Origin: an uncultured Collinsella sp.
GTDB taxonomy: Bacteria; Actinomycetota; Coriobacteriia; Coriobacteriales; Coriobacteriaceae
DNA: 64,000 nt
NCBI GenBank assembly: GCA_900545165.1
Contig: UQYA01000001.1
Coordinates: 1 to 64,000, forward strand
Direction of reading: 5' to 3'
Positions 55,371 to 63,117 of the stretch are shown here, piece by piece. The position numbers and the translations under genes are program-made. Each line of letters opens with the position of its first letter. Position 1 is the stretch's first letter. Under the pieces are notes generated by a model that was not told the DNA's origin, searched no databases, and saw only the letters and a program-made list of their open reading frames with translations.

Positions 55371-57866
55371 CTATTCGCTAGCGCCTTCGCTGTCTTCGCG
55401 GTCACTGGCAAGCATTGTTGCACCTGCGACCGTTGTCGCCATGGCGGCAGCGGCGAGCCCGGCGGCAATGCCGGAGCCGTCGCCCGTGTCGGCGAGTTTT
55501 CCGCCCGAGCCCTTGCCCTTGTTGCCCTTACCATTCTTATCAGCGCTGCCTGCGCTGGAACCCGTGCCGCTGCCGGTGCCGCCTGCACTGTCCGAGGCCG
55601 CTACGGTAAAGTTTGCGGCTCCGTCGCTGGCGAGCGTGTAGTTCTGCGCCGCGTCGCCCAAGAGACCGTTCACGCGCACCCAGTACGTTCCTGCGGCAAA
55701 TGTTTCGCCCTCGGCCATTGCTGTGCCCGGAGCGCCGTTCGCGTCGTGCACAAACTCGAGCTGGGCCGTGCAGGCATCGGTTTCGAGCTTGCCCTCGAGT
55801 GATGCCGCAATCTTGGCGCGCACGTCTTCGCCGGCCTTAAGGCCTTCGAGTCCCTCAAAATGGGGCGTCAGCGCGAGCGGATCGATATCGATGGGCACGA
55901 AGCCCTGCAGTCCTGTAGCGGTCTCGTTGCCCAGGGCGTCGACATCCACGTATTCGATGGCAAACGCGCTGCCAGAAGCGGCCACGTTGAGTGCGTTGCT
56001 GCTGTTAACGAGGCGGAAACGGCCCTCGCCAACGGTCTTGCCATCCTGGAATGAGGCATCGCTCAGCGAGTCGCCGTACGTCATGCGCATGCGGGTCGGG
56101 AGATAGTACGGGAGATAGTACGAAGCCGTCTGCTTGTGCTCCGTATCGTAATTGCGCTGATAGATGCTCCGGGCCAGCGCCGCATCAACAAAGTCGGATG
56201 CGATGATGCCAATGTGCTTGAGGTAATCTGACTTTGTATCCTCAATGCCGCTGGGATTGATGTACGGGCTCTTATACAGATGCTCGTTGACTACTCGTGC
56301 CGAGGTAAAAGGATTGCCTCCGTGCGACAAGCCCGTGCAGCTGGTGTAGTTGATAGACCAGCAACGCTCCAGGACTTTCTCCTTGGCCCCGTTATCGTCC
56401 TCGACATCTACCTCGTTGCGCGTGCGCCCGGACGTTTCCTTCAGCGCATTATCGACCCAGCTGAGCTTGTCGGTTCCCGTGAGTTTGTACTTGTCCTGGG
56501 CGTATACCTTGGTGCAATAGGGCTCTTTGTCGCCTGTTTCCCCCGCGGCTTCAAAGCCCCGCGCGTCTTGGACGAGACACATAGTGGCGCTGTCGGAGTG
56601 AGCCTTGATCTTGTCATCCCATTCGGTGAGGTCGAGTCCCCACGTGTGGCCGCTTACGCTGTCGCCGTCGAGTCCAAATCGACGTAGCAGGACGATCTTT
56701 CCGCGCACCTCGCCCAGTGTGGGAACGCGGCTCGACGTATAGAACAGTTTGGGGTTGTCGTCCAAAACCTTGGCGAAAGCCGTCGTAACACTGTCATCGG
56801 TAGCCTCGTCGTTGCCGCGCGATGCGAGCATGATAAGCGCTTCTCTCGGGTTTTCGCTCAAAAACGTTTTAAAGTACCCGATGACATCGGAGAGATGCAG
56901 ATAGTCCCCGTCTTTTTTGAATAGGTAGAAATCCCCGTGGCAGATGCCAGGGTTGTCGCCCTTTCCGAGCCGGATATCAAAATAGCGAATGCCTTCGAGC
57001 AACTGCGTGGGAATGTAATCCTGCTGGCATTTTACTTGCGAGGATTGGGGCTCAGTGTCGTTGTCCACGCTGCAGGTGCCCGAATCGTGCGTGCCCGGGA
57101 TGCTCAGCTCGTCGAGGAACTTGTTGTCCTCGACGTATTTCATCCAACATGGTCCGTCGACGTAGCTGCTGTACGTAATCCAGTCGAGGCTGCTAACCGT
57201 GGCATCGTTCTTTTTCATGTCGTAACCGATAAGTTCGAGCTCCCACGGAATGCTCTTACTCTTACTCTTATGACAGATCTTATTGTTGTCCTGGTCTTCG
57301 CCGTTCGATTCTATTGCCAGGTACTTAATGTCTTTTTTCTCGGTTTCTTTCTCGACCGTGCGGTCTCGGATGATATAGGTTCCGTTTGATTGACGCTCGA
57401 ACGCAAAAGAGCGGCTGGGCTTGCCGTCATGCTCGCCACTCCATACGTGGATGACCTTTCCGTCTTTGTCCGAGTCGCCATCGACCGACCAAATGCTGTA
57501 GCCCGTCTTTTTATGCTCTTCGAAATTGAGCAAGGTGCGGATAGCATACCAGTTTGTATCGTCATTCTTGGTCGTTACGTTCTCAAGGATGAGCTTGCTG
57601 GATGTGCCGTCATTAAACAGATGGCAGACGTTGCCGATGACGTTGCCGTCTTCGTTAACGCTTGCGGTACGAAAATAGCCCGCGGGGCGAAGGCGAATGA
57701 CGAAATTGTTGAGGCTGACCGACGCTGTGGCAGCGTCGTCTGCAAATGCCGCTCGTGGGCCAATGCCCAATGCCGCGGTTTCGGGCAGGCTTGCAAGTGG
57801 CGACAACGCCGCGAGTCCAAGGCCCAACGTAAATGCTCGGCGGCTGATGGCGTGGTGTTCGGTCAT
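55371..57866 (-). CDS. Secreted, wall-anchored phosphatidylinositol-specific phospholipase C-like protein
   Basis: Exported protein of 831 residues. SRRAFTLGLGLAAL is a Tat-type signal, with cleavage expected near AFADDA (about 43). Residues 50-220 look like a ricin-type/beta-trefoil lipid or sugar-binding region. The PI-PLC X domain follows, with catalytic His in SIPGTHDSGTC (about 260) and ICHGDFY (about 309) and the DIRLG strand. Residues about 620-750 form a further beta-rich part, then a Gly/Ser/Lys-rich spacer. LADTG (about 790), a hydrophobic stretch and charged residues form an LPxTG-like sortase signal. Such enzymes cleave phosphatidylinositol or GPI anchors. GGAG precedes ATG 57866. 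It is monocistronic with its own terminator. Confidence 0.88.
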   Translation of the reverse strand: MTEHHAISRRAFTLGLGLAALSPLASLPETAALGIGPRAAFADDAATASVSLNNFVIRLRPAGYFRTASVNEDGNVIGNVCHLFNDGTSSKLILENVTTKNDDTNWYAIRTLLNFEEHKKTGYSIWSVDGDSDKDGKVIHVWSGEHDGKPSRSFAFERQSNGTYIIRDRTVEKETEKKDIKYLAIESNGEDQDNNKICHKSKSKSIPWELELIGYDMKKNDATVSSLDWITYSSYVDGPCWMKYVEDNKFLDELSIPGTHDSGTCSVDNDTEPQSSQVKCQQDYIPTQLLEGIRYFDIRLGKGDNPGICHGDFYLFKKDGDYLHLSDVIGYFKTFLSENPREALIMLASRGNDEATDDSVTTAFAKVLDDNPKLFYTSSRVPTLGEVRGKIVLLRRFGLDGDSVSGHTWGLDLTEWDDKIKAHSDSATMCLVQDARGFEAAGETGDKEPYCTKVYAQDKYKLTGTDKLSWVDNALKETSGRTRNEVDVEDDNGAKEKVLERCWSINYTSCTGLSHGGNPFTSARVVNEHLYKSPYINPSGIEDTKSDYLKHIGIIASDFVDAALARSIYQRNYDTEHKQTASYYLPYYLPTRMRMTYGDSLSDASFQDGKTVGEGRFRLVNSSNALNVAASGSAFAIEYVDVDALGNETATGLQGFVPIDIDPLALTPHFEGLEGLKAGEDVRAKIAASLEGKLETDACTAQLEFVHDANGAPGTAMAEGETFAAGTYWVRVNGLLGDAAQNYTLASDGAANFTVAASDSAGGTGSGTGSSAGSADKNGKGNKGKGSGGKLADTGDGSGIAAGLAAAAMATTVAGATMLASDREDSEGASE

Positions 57867-58171
57867 AACTTCTCCATTCGTAGAGTGCGGTTATGCGATA
57901 GTTTTGGTCACTATACTGCTCAGATGTTTAAAGATGCTGGTTTAATTGTCTGCGCGGCGCAATAAATCGGCGGGCGGACGTGTTGGGGTGCTTGTCGTTT
58001 TCGTACTGTTGCTACATTTGGAGCGGTTCCGGCGTCCGGCATCCTCGCGTTCGTTGGCTACCGGCATAAGAAAGGGAGGGTCGGTTTACCGGCCCTCCCT
58101 GGGTACGAAGCGCTGGGGTACCGTCGCTTGTTTGCACTGCGCCCGTGTTTCCCGCTGCGCTCGCCAGTCGC
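57867..58171. other. Gap between the PI-PLC and lipoprotein genes
   Basis: About 300 bases on the minus-strand side of two same-strand genes. It holds the lipoprotein terminator (58074-58099) and, by position, the PI-PLC promoter, for which no good hexamers were recognised. No gene is seen. Confidence 0.5.
58074..58099 (-). terminator. Terminator after the lipoprotein gene
   Basis: GGGAGGGTCGG pairs with CCGGCCCTCCC (one G-T pair) around TTTA; on the minus strand TTTCTTA follows. A near copy lies at 58909-58937 on the other side of the gene. Confidence 0.8.
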
Positions 58172-58765
58172 TTAACGCTTGATCTCGATATCGTCGAGCT
58201 TGACGTCCATGGCCTCGGTCTTGGCCTCGGCGATGTCATCGGCAAATTCCAGGGACTTCATCATGGTCTCGACGGCGTCCTTGTGCTCCTCGACGTTGTC
58301 GATGCGCACATACACGCTGCCACCGTCAACGTCGGTGAAGTACTCGGTCGTCACGCCGCCCGAGTGCGTAAAGTAGGCGCTGCGCCAGGTCTTGCCGTTG
58401 TACTTAACGGGATCGCTCTCGGTCCATCCGGAGTTGGCATTCCACTTTGCCTCGTAGTCGAACAGTTCATCGGCGTTCTTGTCAGAGTCGAAGACGGGGA
58501 TGAAGCGATCGCTGGCGTGCTCGCTCTCGGTGAACTTAAACTGGGCCCTGTCGGCGGTGTCGCCTGCGACGTCGGTGATCTCGACGCCCTCGGGGACCTC
58601 GACCTTAAACCAAATGAAGTCGGTCCTCATATCCACGGCTGGCTTTTCTGCTCCACCGCCACCGCCACTTCCGGTAGCGCCGCCGCTGCCACCGCAGCCC
58701 ACCAGGGCAACTGCGGCAAAGAGGCTTATGCAGAGGGTGAGAATCGCAAAGGCCTTCTTTTTCAT
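58172..58765 (-). CDS. Putative lipoprotein of unknown function
   Basis: Exported protein of 197 residues. MKKKAFAILTLCISLFAAVALVGC is a lipoprotein signal with lipobox LVGC (Cys 24), followed by a Gly/Ser-rich linker to about residue 44. The remaining 150 residues form a small acidic, Asp/Glu-rich domain (TDFIWFKVEVPEGVEI; GGSVYVRIDNVEEHKDAVETMMKSLEF) that resembles domains found in other actinobacterial surface lipoproteins but gives no function. GGAGGA lies about eight bases before ATG 58765. It stands between two nearly identical hairpins. Confidence 0.85.
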   Translation of the reverse strand: MKKKAFAILTLCISLFAAVALVGCGGSGGATGSGGGGGAEKPAVDMRTDFIWFKVEVPEGVEITDVAGDTADRAQFKFTESEHASDRFIPVFDSDKNADELFDYEAKWNANSGWTESDPVKYNGKTWRSAYFTHSGGVTTEYFTDVDGGSVYVRIDNVEEHKDAVETMMKSLEFADDIAEAKTEAMDVKLDDIEIKR

Positions 58766-59225
58766 GGTCGTGTCCTCCTCGATCTGTAATCGCCCATGGA
58801 TTACCTGCCTTTACTGTACGCGCGAGCGGCTCCTTCGGGTGGGCCATGTGTCCCATTCTGGGGGCCGGATTTGCGCCGTTAAGTGGCAATATGTCCGGGC
58901 GCAAAAGAGGGGAGGGCCGGTGCTGCCGGCTCTCCCCGGGGTGAGGTGCCCGTTGTTTTAAAGGAGCGCGTGTACGCGGGCGTTGCCCCAACAGGTTCCT
59001 TGTTTATAGATATGCCCCAGTTTGTGACGTCCGGAAGTCCCGAAAGGTGAGCCATGTGTCCCATGTTTGCGTTGGCATGGTCTATCGTGTGCCATAGAAA
59101 TCCGCGATGGCCAGGTGCGCTGACGCTCGAGTACTTATGGGCTAGACTTAGCACCATTATGTGATCGATGCGGTCGGTCGGTGGTTGCCACCCGACCGAT
59201 GTATATGACTTGAAGGTGCGTGCGT
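58766..59225. other. Divergent gap of about 460 bases with duplicated motifs
   Basis: No gene. GCCATGTGTCCCAT occurs twice (58843-58856 and 59051-59064), each behind GGTGG/A. A minus-strand terminator-like hairpin at 58909-58937 has no gene in front of it. The stretch around 58942-58975 loosely resembles that around 58108-58140 beside the other hairpin, so this may be the remnant of a lost tandem copy of the lipoprotein gene. Confidence 0.5.
58909..58937 (-). terminator. Orphan terminator-like hairpin, similar to 58074-58099
   Basis: GGGGAGGGCCGG pairs with CCGGCTCTCCCC with one G-T pair around TGCTG, and CTCTTTTG follows on the minus strand. No minus-strand gene ends here. Confidence 0.6.
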
Positions 59226-59858
59226 ATGAGCCAAGAGATGATGGACAAGACCTGCCGCGGGTTTGCCGAGGCGCTTGCCGCGCGCGAGCCGGTTCCCGGC
59301 GGTGGCAGCGCGAGCGCCTTTGTGGGCGCGCTGGGCGCCTCGCTGTGCGGAATGGTTGCCCGCTACGGTGCGACAAACCCCGCGTTTGCCGATCGCGCAG
59401 ACGATCTGACGCGCGCGTTTGCCCAGGCGGATGAGTTGGCGCAGGAACTTGTGGGTCTGGTTGCCGAGGACGTTCGTGCCTACGGGCAGGTGTCCGCGGC
59501 GTACGGTATTCCGCGTGACGATCCGGCTCGAGCGACCGCGATTCAGGATGCGCTGCATGTGGCCGCTATGCCGCCGTATCGCATTATGGATGCCTGCGGG
59601 CGTGCGCTGGCGCTGCTCGAGGACATGGCCGACAAGGGCTCGCGTCAGCTGCTGTCCGATGTGGCGTGCGGCGCCGTGTTCTGCCGTGCTGCTATGCAGG
59701 GCGCGAGTTTGACGCTCTTTGCGAACACCACGTCTATGAAGGATCGCGCTCGTGCTGAGGAGCTTGAGACGGCGTGTGATGAGTTGCTCGACACATGGTT
59801 GCCGCGCGCCGATGCGCTGGCGCGTCGCGCCTCCGACGCTGCAAGGAAGAGAGGATAG
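59226..59858 (+). CDS. fchA: Methenyl-THF cyclohydrolase FchA (cyclodeaminase/cyclohydrolase family)
   Basis: Helical enzyme of 210 residues of the FTCD C-terminal domain family. EPVPGGGSASAFVGALGASLCGMVARY is the hallmark folate-binding start, and SRQLLSDVACGAVFCRAAMQGASLTL is the second conserved block. FchA opens the methenyl-THF ring to 10-formyl-THF, while FTCD homologues deaminate formimino-THF. No histidine-degradation genes are present, and FolD starts two bases after the stop, so the cyclohydrolase role fits best. ATG 59226 has GAAGG about 11 bases ahead. It gains weight because the neighbouring FolD lacks its own cyclohydrolase residues. Confidence 0.88.
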   Translation: MSQEMMDKTCRGFAEALAAREPVPGGGSASAFVGALGASLCGMVARYGATNPAFADRADDLTRAFAQADELAQELVGLVAEDVRAYGQVSAAYGIPRDDPARATAIQDALHVAAMPPYRIMDACGRALALLEDMADKGSRQLLSDVACGAVFCRAAMQGASLTLFANTTSMKDRARAEELETACDELLDTWLPRADALARRASDAARKRG

Positions 59859-59860
59859 CC

Positions 59861-60715
59861 ATGGCTGAACTGCTGAAGGGTGCTCCCGTTGCTCGCGCTT
59901 TGACTGAGGAACTTGCTGCTCGCTGCGCAGCCCTGCGCGAGCGGGGCGTTGTTCCGACGTTGGCTATCGTGCGTGTAGGTGAACGCGAGGACGACCTATC
60001 CTACGAGCGCGGTGCGCTCAAGCGCTGCGAAAAAGTGGGGATTGAGGCTCGTCGCGTTTTGCTTTCTGCCGATGTTTCGCAGGACGAGCTGTTGATGGCC
60101 ATCGAGGACATAAATGCCGACTCGGCTGTTCATGGCTGTTTGATGTTCCGCCCGCTGCCCGCCGGCCTTGACGAGAACGCCGTCGCCGCAGCGCTCGATC
60201 CCGCCAAGGACGTTGACTCCATGACGCCGGCTTCGCTGCTCTCCACGCTTTCGGGGCGCGGCGAGGGTTTTGCCCCCTGCACAGCCGAAGCCGTCCTCGC
60301 TTTGCTTGATCATTACGGCGTTGAGCTGGATGGAGCTAAGGTTGCTGTGGTCGGGCGCTCGTTGGTGATCGGGCGTCCTGTTGCCGCCATGCTTACGGCG
60401 CGCAATGCGACCGTGACGACGTGCCATACGCATACGCGCGACCTTGCTGCCGAGTGCCGTACTGCCGAGATTGTGGTTGCCGCCGTTGGACGCGCGCGTA
60501 CGATTGGCGTGGACGCGGTTCGCGAGGGCCAGACGATCATCGATGTTGGCATTAATTGGGACGAGGCCGCTGGCAAGCTGGTCGGGGACGTTGATTTTGA
60601 TGCTGCAGAGCCGGTTGTTGACACCATCACGCCCGTGCCGGGCGGCGTGGGAGCTGTGACGACGGCGATCCTCGCCAAACACGTGATCGAAGCGGCCGAG
60701 CGCGCATTGAAATAG
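59861..60715 (+). CDS. folD: Methylene-THF dehydrogenase FolD, cyclohydrolase residues replaced
   Basis: NAD(P)-dependent folate enzyme of 284 residues. The Rossmann part VVGRSLVIGRPVAAMLTARNATVT and TPVPGGVGAVTTAILAKH are typical of FolD. The usual YxxxK of the active site reads YERGA (residues 48-52), so the catalytic Lys (Lys56 of human MTHFD1) is Ala. The Gln of VQLPLP (human Gln100) is Phe in MFRPLP (about 96). The Asp of KDVD is kept. Lys56 changes in the human enzyme abolish cyclohydrolase while sparing dehydrogenase activity, so this protein is probably a dehydrogenase only. FchA two bases upstream would supply the missing step. AGAGGA lies five bases before ATG 59861. Confidence 0.92.
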   Translation: MAELLKGAPVARALTEELAARCAALRERGVVPTLAIVRVGEREDDLSYERGALKRCEKVGIEARRVLLSADVSQDELLMAIEDINADSAVHGCLMFRPLPAGLDENAVAAALDPAKDVDSMTPASLLSTLSGRGEGFAPCTAEAVLALLDHYGVELDGAKVAVVGRSLVIGRPVAAMLTARNATVTTCHTHTRDLAAECRTAEIVVAAVGRARTIGVDAVREGQTIIDVGINWDEAAGKLVGDVDFDAAEPVVDTITPVPGGVGAVTTAILAKHVIEAAERALK

Positions 60716-60748
60716 GCGTTTTGGGCTGTTTGAGGGGTTAGTTCTATA

Positions 60749-60986
60749 CCCCGTGGACAAAAAATGCCAAATATGAGTACTGTTGCCAAGATAGTCACAT
60801 ATATTTTAGGTTAATTTGGCTCTCTAACGATATTTATTATCGATAGAGAGCCTATTTTATTGGGCCTATGGGGAAGTACATCATCTAATTTTTGAACAAA
60901 TGTAGACTTTCGACACCCATGCGTAGCAAAATTGCTGTTACTAAATTAGTGACAGTACTCATATTTGGCATTTTTTGACCACGGGG
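60749..60986. mobile_element. MITE-like AT-rich element with 35-bp terminal inverted repeats
   Basis: Bases 60749-60783 and 60952-60986 are inverted repeats of 35 bases with a single mismatch, starting CCCCGTGG and including AAAAAATGCC. The 238-bp segment is far richer in A and T than its neighbours and encodes nothing. It carries a terminator-like hairpin (60818-60852) and a second imperfect palindrome at 60934-60955. No target-site duplication is evident. It lies between folD and the dipeptidase gene. Confidence 0.75.
60818..60861 (+). terminator. Terminator-like hairpin inside the inverted-repeat element
   Basis: GGCTCTCTA pairs with TAGAGAGCC, extended by an A/T-rich inner stem, and TATTTTATT follows. 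It is about 100 bases after folD and may end that transcript. Confidence 0.7.
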
Positions 60987-61069
60987 GTTGCCGAGGCCGT
61001 GGTTTCGCCCTTTCTGCGCCGAAGCGATACACTGTTGCCGTTTGATTTCTTCGCTCAAGGAGGATGCGC

Positions 61070-62593
61070 ATGCCGTGCACAACGATTCTGGTCGGTAAAA
61101 ACGCAAGCTACGACGGGTCGACCCTGGTCGCGCGTAACGAGGACTCGTCCAACGGGGTGTTTGAGCCCAAACGTATGCGCGTGGTGCATCCCGACGAGCG
61201 GCCGCGCGTCTACACAAGCGTCCTGAGCCACCTGACTGTTGAGCTGCCCGACAACCCCATGCGCTACACGAGCGTCCCCGATGTTGTCCCGGGCCACGGC
61301 ATCTGGGCCGAGGCCGGTTTCAACGAGCTCAATGTGGGCATGTCCGCAACCGAGACGCTCACCACCAACGAGCGCGTCCGCGGTGCCGACCCGCTCGTCG
61401 ACTACGTACCCGCCAAGGGCAACGAGGGTGAGGACGGCTATGTGCCGGCGCAACCTGGTGGCCTGGGCGAGGAGGACATGGTGACCCTGGTCCTGCCGTA
61501 TGCCAAGTCCGCCCGCGACGGCGTCCGTATCCTGGGCGACCTGCTCGAGCGCTACGGCACCTACGAGAACAACGGCATCGCCTTTAGCGACGTGGGCGAG
61601 ATCTGGTGGCTCGAGACCATCGGCGGCCATCACTGGATCGCCAAGCGCGTGCCCGACGACGCCTATGTGACCATGCCTAACCAGCTGGGTATCGACAGCT
61701 TTGACCTGGACGACGCCGAGGGCGACCAGGCCGACCACATGTGCTCCGCCGACCTGCGCGCCTGGATGGCCGAGTGGCATCTGGACTTGACGCTGGGCGT
61801 CGAGGGCGACGGCCCGGCGACGGTCTTTAACCCGCGCGAGGCCTTTGGCTCGCACAGCGACAGCGACCACGTCTACAACACGCCGCGCGCCTGGTACATG
61901 CAGCGCTGCCTCAACCCCAGCGACGTGTGGGATGGTCCCGAGGCCGACTACACGCCCGAGAGCGACGACATTCCCTGGAGCCGCGTGCCCGAGCGCAAGG
62001 TGACCATCGAGGACATCAAGTACGTGCTCTCCAGCCACTACCAGGGCACGGAGTACGACTGCTACGACAGCAAGGGCACGCCCGCTACGCGTGGCGCATA
62101 TCGTCCCATCGGCATCAACCGCAACAGCCAGCTCGCCGTGTTGCAGCTGCGCCCCTATGCGCAGCCAGCCTATCGCGCCGTGCAGTGGATGGCGTTTGGC
62201 TCCAACTCGTTTAACGCGCTGGTTCCGCTGTACGCCAACGTCGAGACCATGCCCGAGTACTATGCCGACACGCAGGCTCGCGTGACGTCCGAAAACTTCT
62301 ACTGGGCCAACCGCCTGATCGGCGCGCTGGCTGACGTCCGTTTCCATGAGTGCGGCCGCGCTGTGGAGGACTATCAGGAGAAGGTCGGTAGCATGGGCCA
62401 CAAGCAGATCCATGACGTCGATGCTGCCGTAGCTGCTCTGCCCGAGGCCGAGGTGCCTGCCGAGCTTGCACGCGCCAATGAGGCCTTTGCCGAGCGTGTT
62501 CGCGTAGAGACCGATGCTCTACTGGGCAAGGTGCTCTACACCACGAGCTGCGCCATGAAGAACTCTTTCGCGATGAACGACAACGTGAGGTAG
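61070..62593 (+). CDS. Class C69 dipeptidase (PepD-type Ntn hydrolase)
   Basis: Peptidase of 507 residues of the Ntn-hydrolase fold. MPCTTILVGKNASYDGSTLVARNEDS matches Lactobacillus PepD, where the Cys at the start is the nucleophile after removal of the preceding residues. WAEAGFNELNVGMSATET and SDVGEIWWLETIGGHHWIAKRVPDDAY are further family blocks. No signal peptide, so cytoplasmic. ATG 61070 has AAGGAGG six bases ahead; ATG 61064 would leave no spacing. It stands alone. Confidence 0.93.
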   Translation: MPCTTILVGKNASYDGSTLVARNEDSSNGVFEPKRMRVVHPDERPRVYTSVLSHLTVELPDNPMRYTSVPDVVPGHGIWAEAGFNELNVGMSATETLTTNERVRGADPLVDYVPAKGNEGEDGYVPAQPGGLGEEDMVTLVLPYAKSARDGVRILGDLLERYGTYENNGIAFSDVGEIWWLETIGGHHWIAKRVPDDAYVTMPNQLGIDSFDLDDAEGDQADHMCSADLRAWMAEWHLDLTLGVEGDGPATVFNPREAFGSHSDSDHVYNTPRAWYMQRCLNPSDVWDGPEADYTPESDDIPWSRVPERKVTIEDIKYVLSSHYQGTEYDCYDSKGTPATRGAYRPIGINRNSQLAVLQLRPYAQPAYRAVQWMAFGSNSFNALVPLYANVETMPEYYADTQARVTSENFYWANRLIGALADVRFHECGRAVEDYQEKVGSMGHKQIHDVDAAVAALPEAEVPAELARANEAFAERVRVETDALLGKVLYTTSCAMKNSFAMNDNVR

Positions 62594-62692
62594 GGATTTC
62601 CCGTCGATCGAATAGCGCTAAAACGCTTTGTCGCTTTCACTCAATCTTGGGTACAAGAACGCCAATGCAGTTGTTTGTGATTGGAGACAACC

Positions 62693-63109
62693 ATGGTTAT
62701 GAAACTCGATCAGCTTGTTAACGGCGCCATCAACGTCGGCTTTGGCGCTGCCGCCGTTGCTGTCGAAGGCGGCAAGAAGGTCCTCGACGACCTTAACACC
62801 AAAGGCGAGCAGGTCCGCAAGGACACCGCCACCCCCAATATCGCCCGCAGTGTGTCCGATATGTTCGAGCAGGCCGGCGGTACCATCTCCGATCTGACCG
62901 AGCGCTTGGGTACGCAGGGCGAGACCGCGGCCCAGCGCGTGCTCGACGAGCTTATCCTTGCCCGTGTCCGCGTCATGACCGCCCCCGAGCGCACGGCCTT
63001 CTTGGCCCATGTGCGCGACATCGTCGATTCGGTCGAGGACAACGTGACCTCGGTGCCCGTTGAGTCCGTTGAGCCCGACGATGCGAAGGATACCGAAGAG
63101 GCCGAGTAG
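62693..63109 (+). CDS. Phasin-like small helical protein next to the ABC1 kinase gene
   Basis: Acidic, mostly helical protein of 138 residues. MVMKLDQLVNGAINVGFGAAAVAVEGGKKVLDDLNTKGE resembles the start of phasin/PhaF-like proteins that accompany UbiB-type kinases in many actinobacteria, and long amphipathic helices continue to about residue 115 before an acidic tail. No motif gives an activity. GGAG lies six bases before ATG 62693. The ABC1 kinase gene begins eight bases after the stop, so they form one operon and probably one function, perhaps at the membrane. Confidence 0.75.
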   Translation: MVMKLDQLVNGAINVGFGAAAVAVEGGKKVLDDLNTKGEQVRKDTATPNIARSVSDMFEQAGGTISDLTERLGTQGETAAQRVLDELILARVRVMTAPERTAFLAHVRDIVDSVEDNVTSVPVESVEPDDAKDTEEAE

Positions 63110-63117
63110 CAGCGCAG

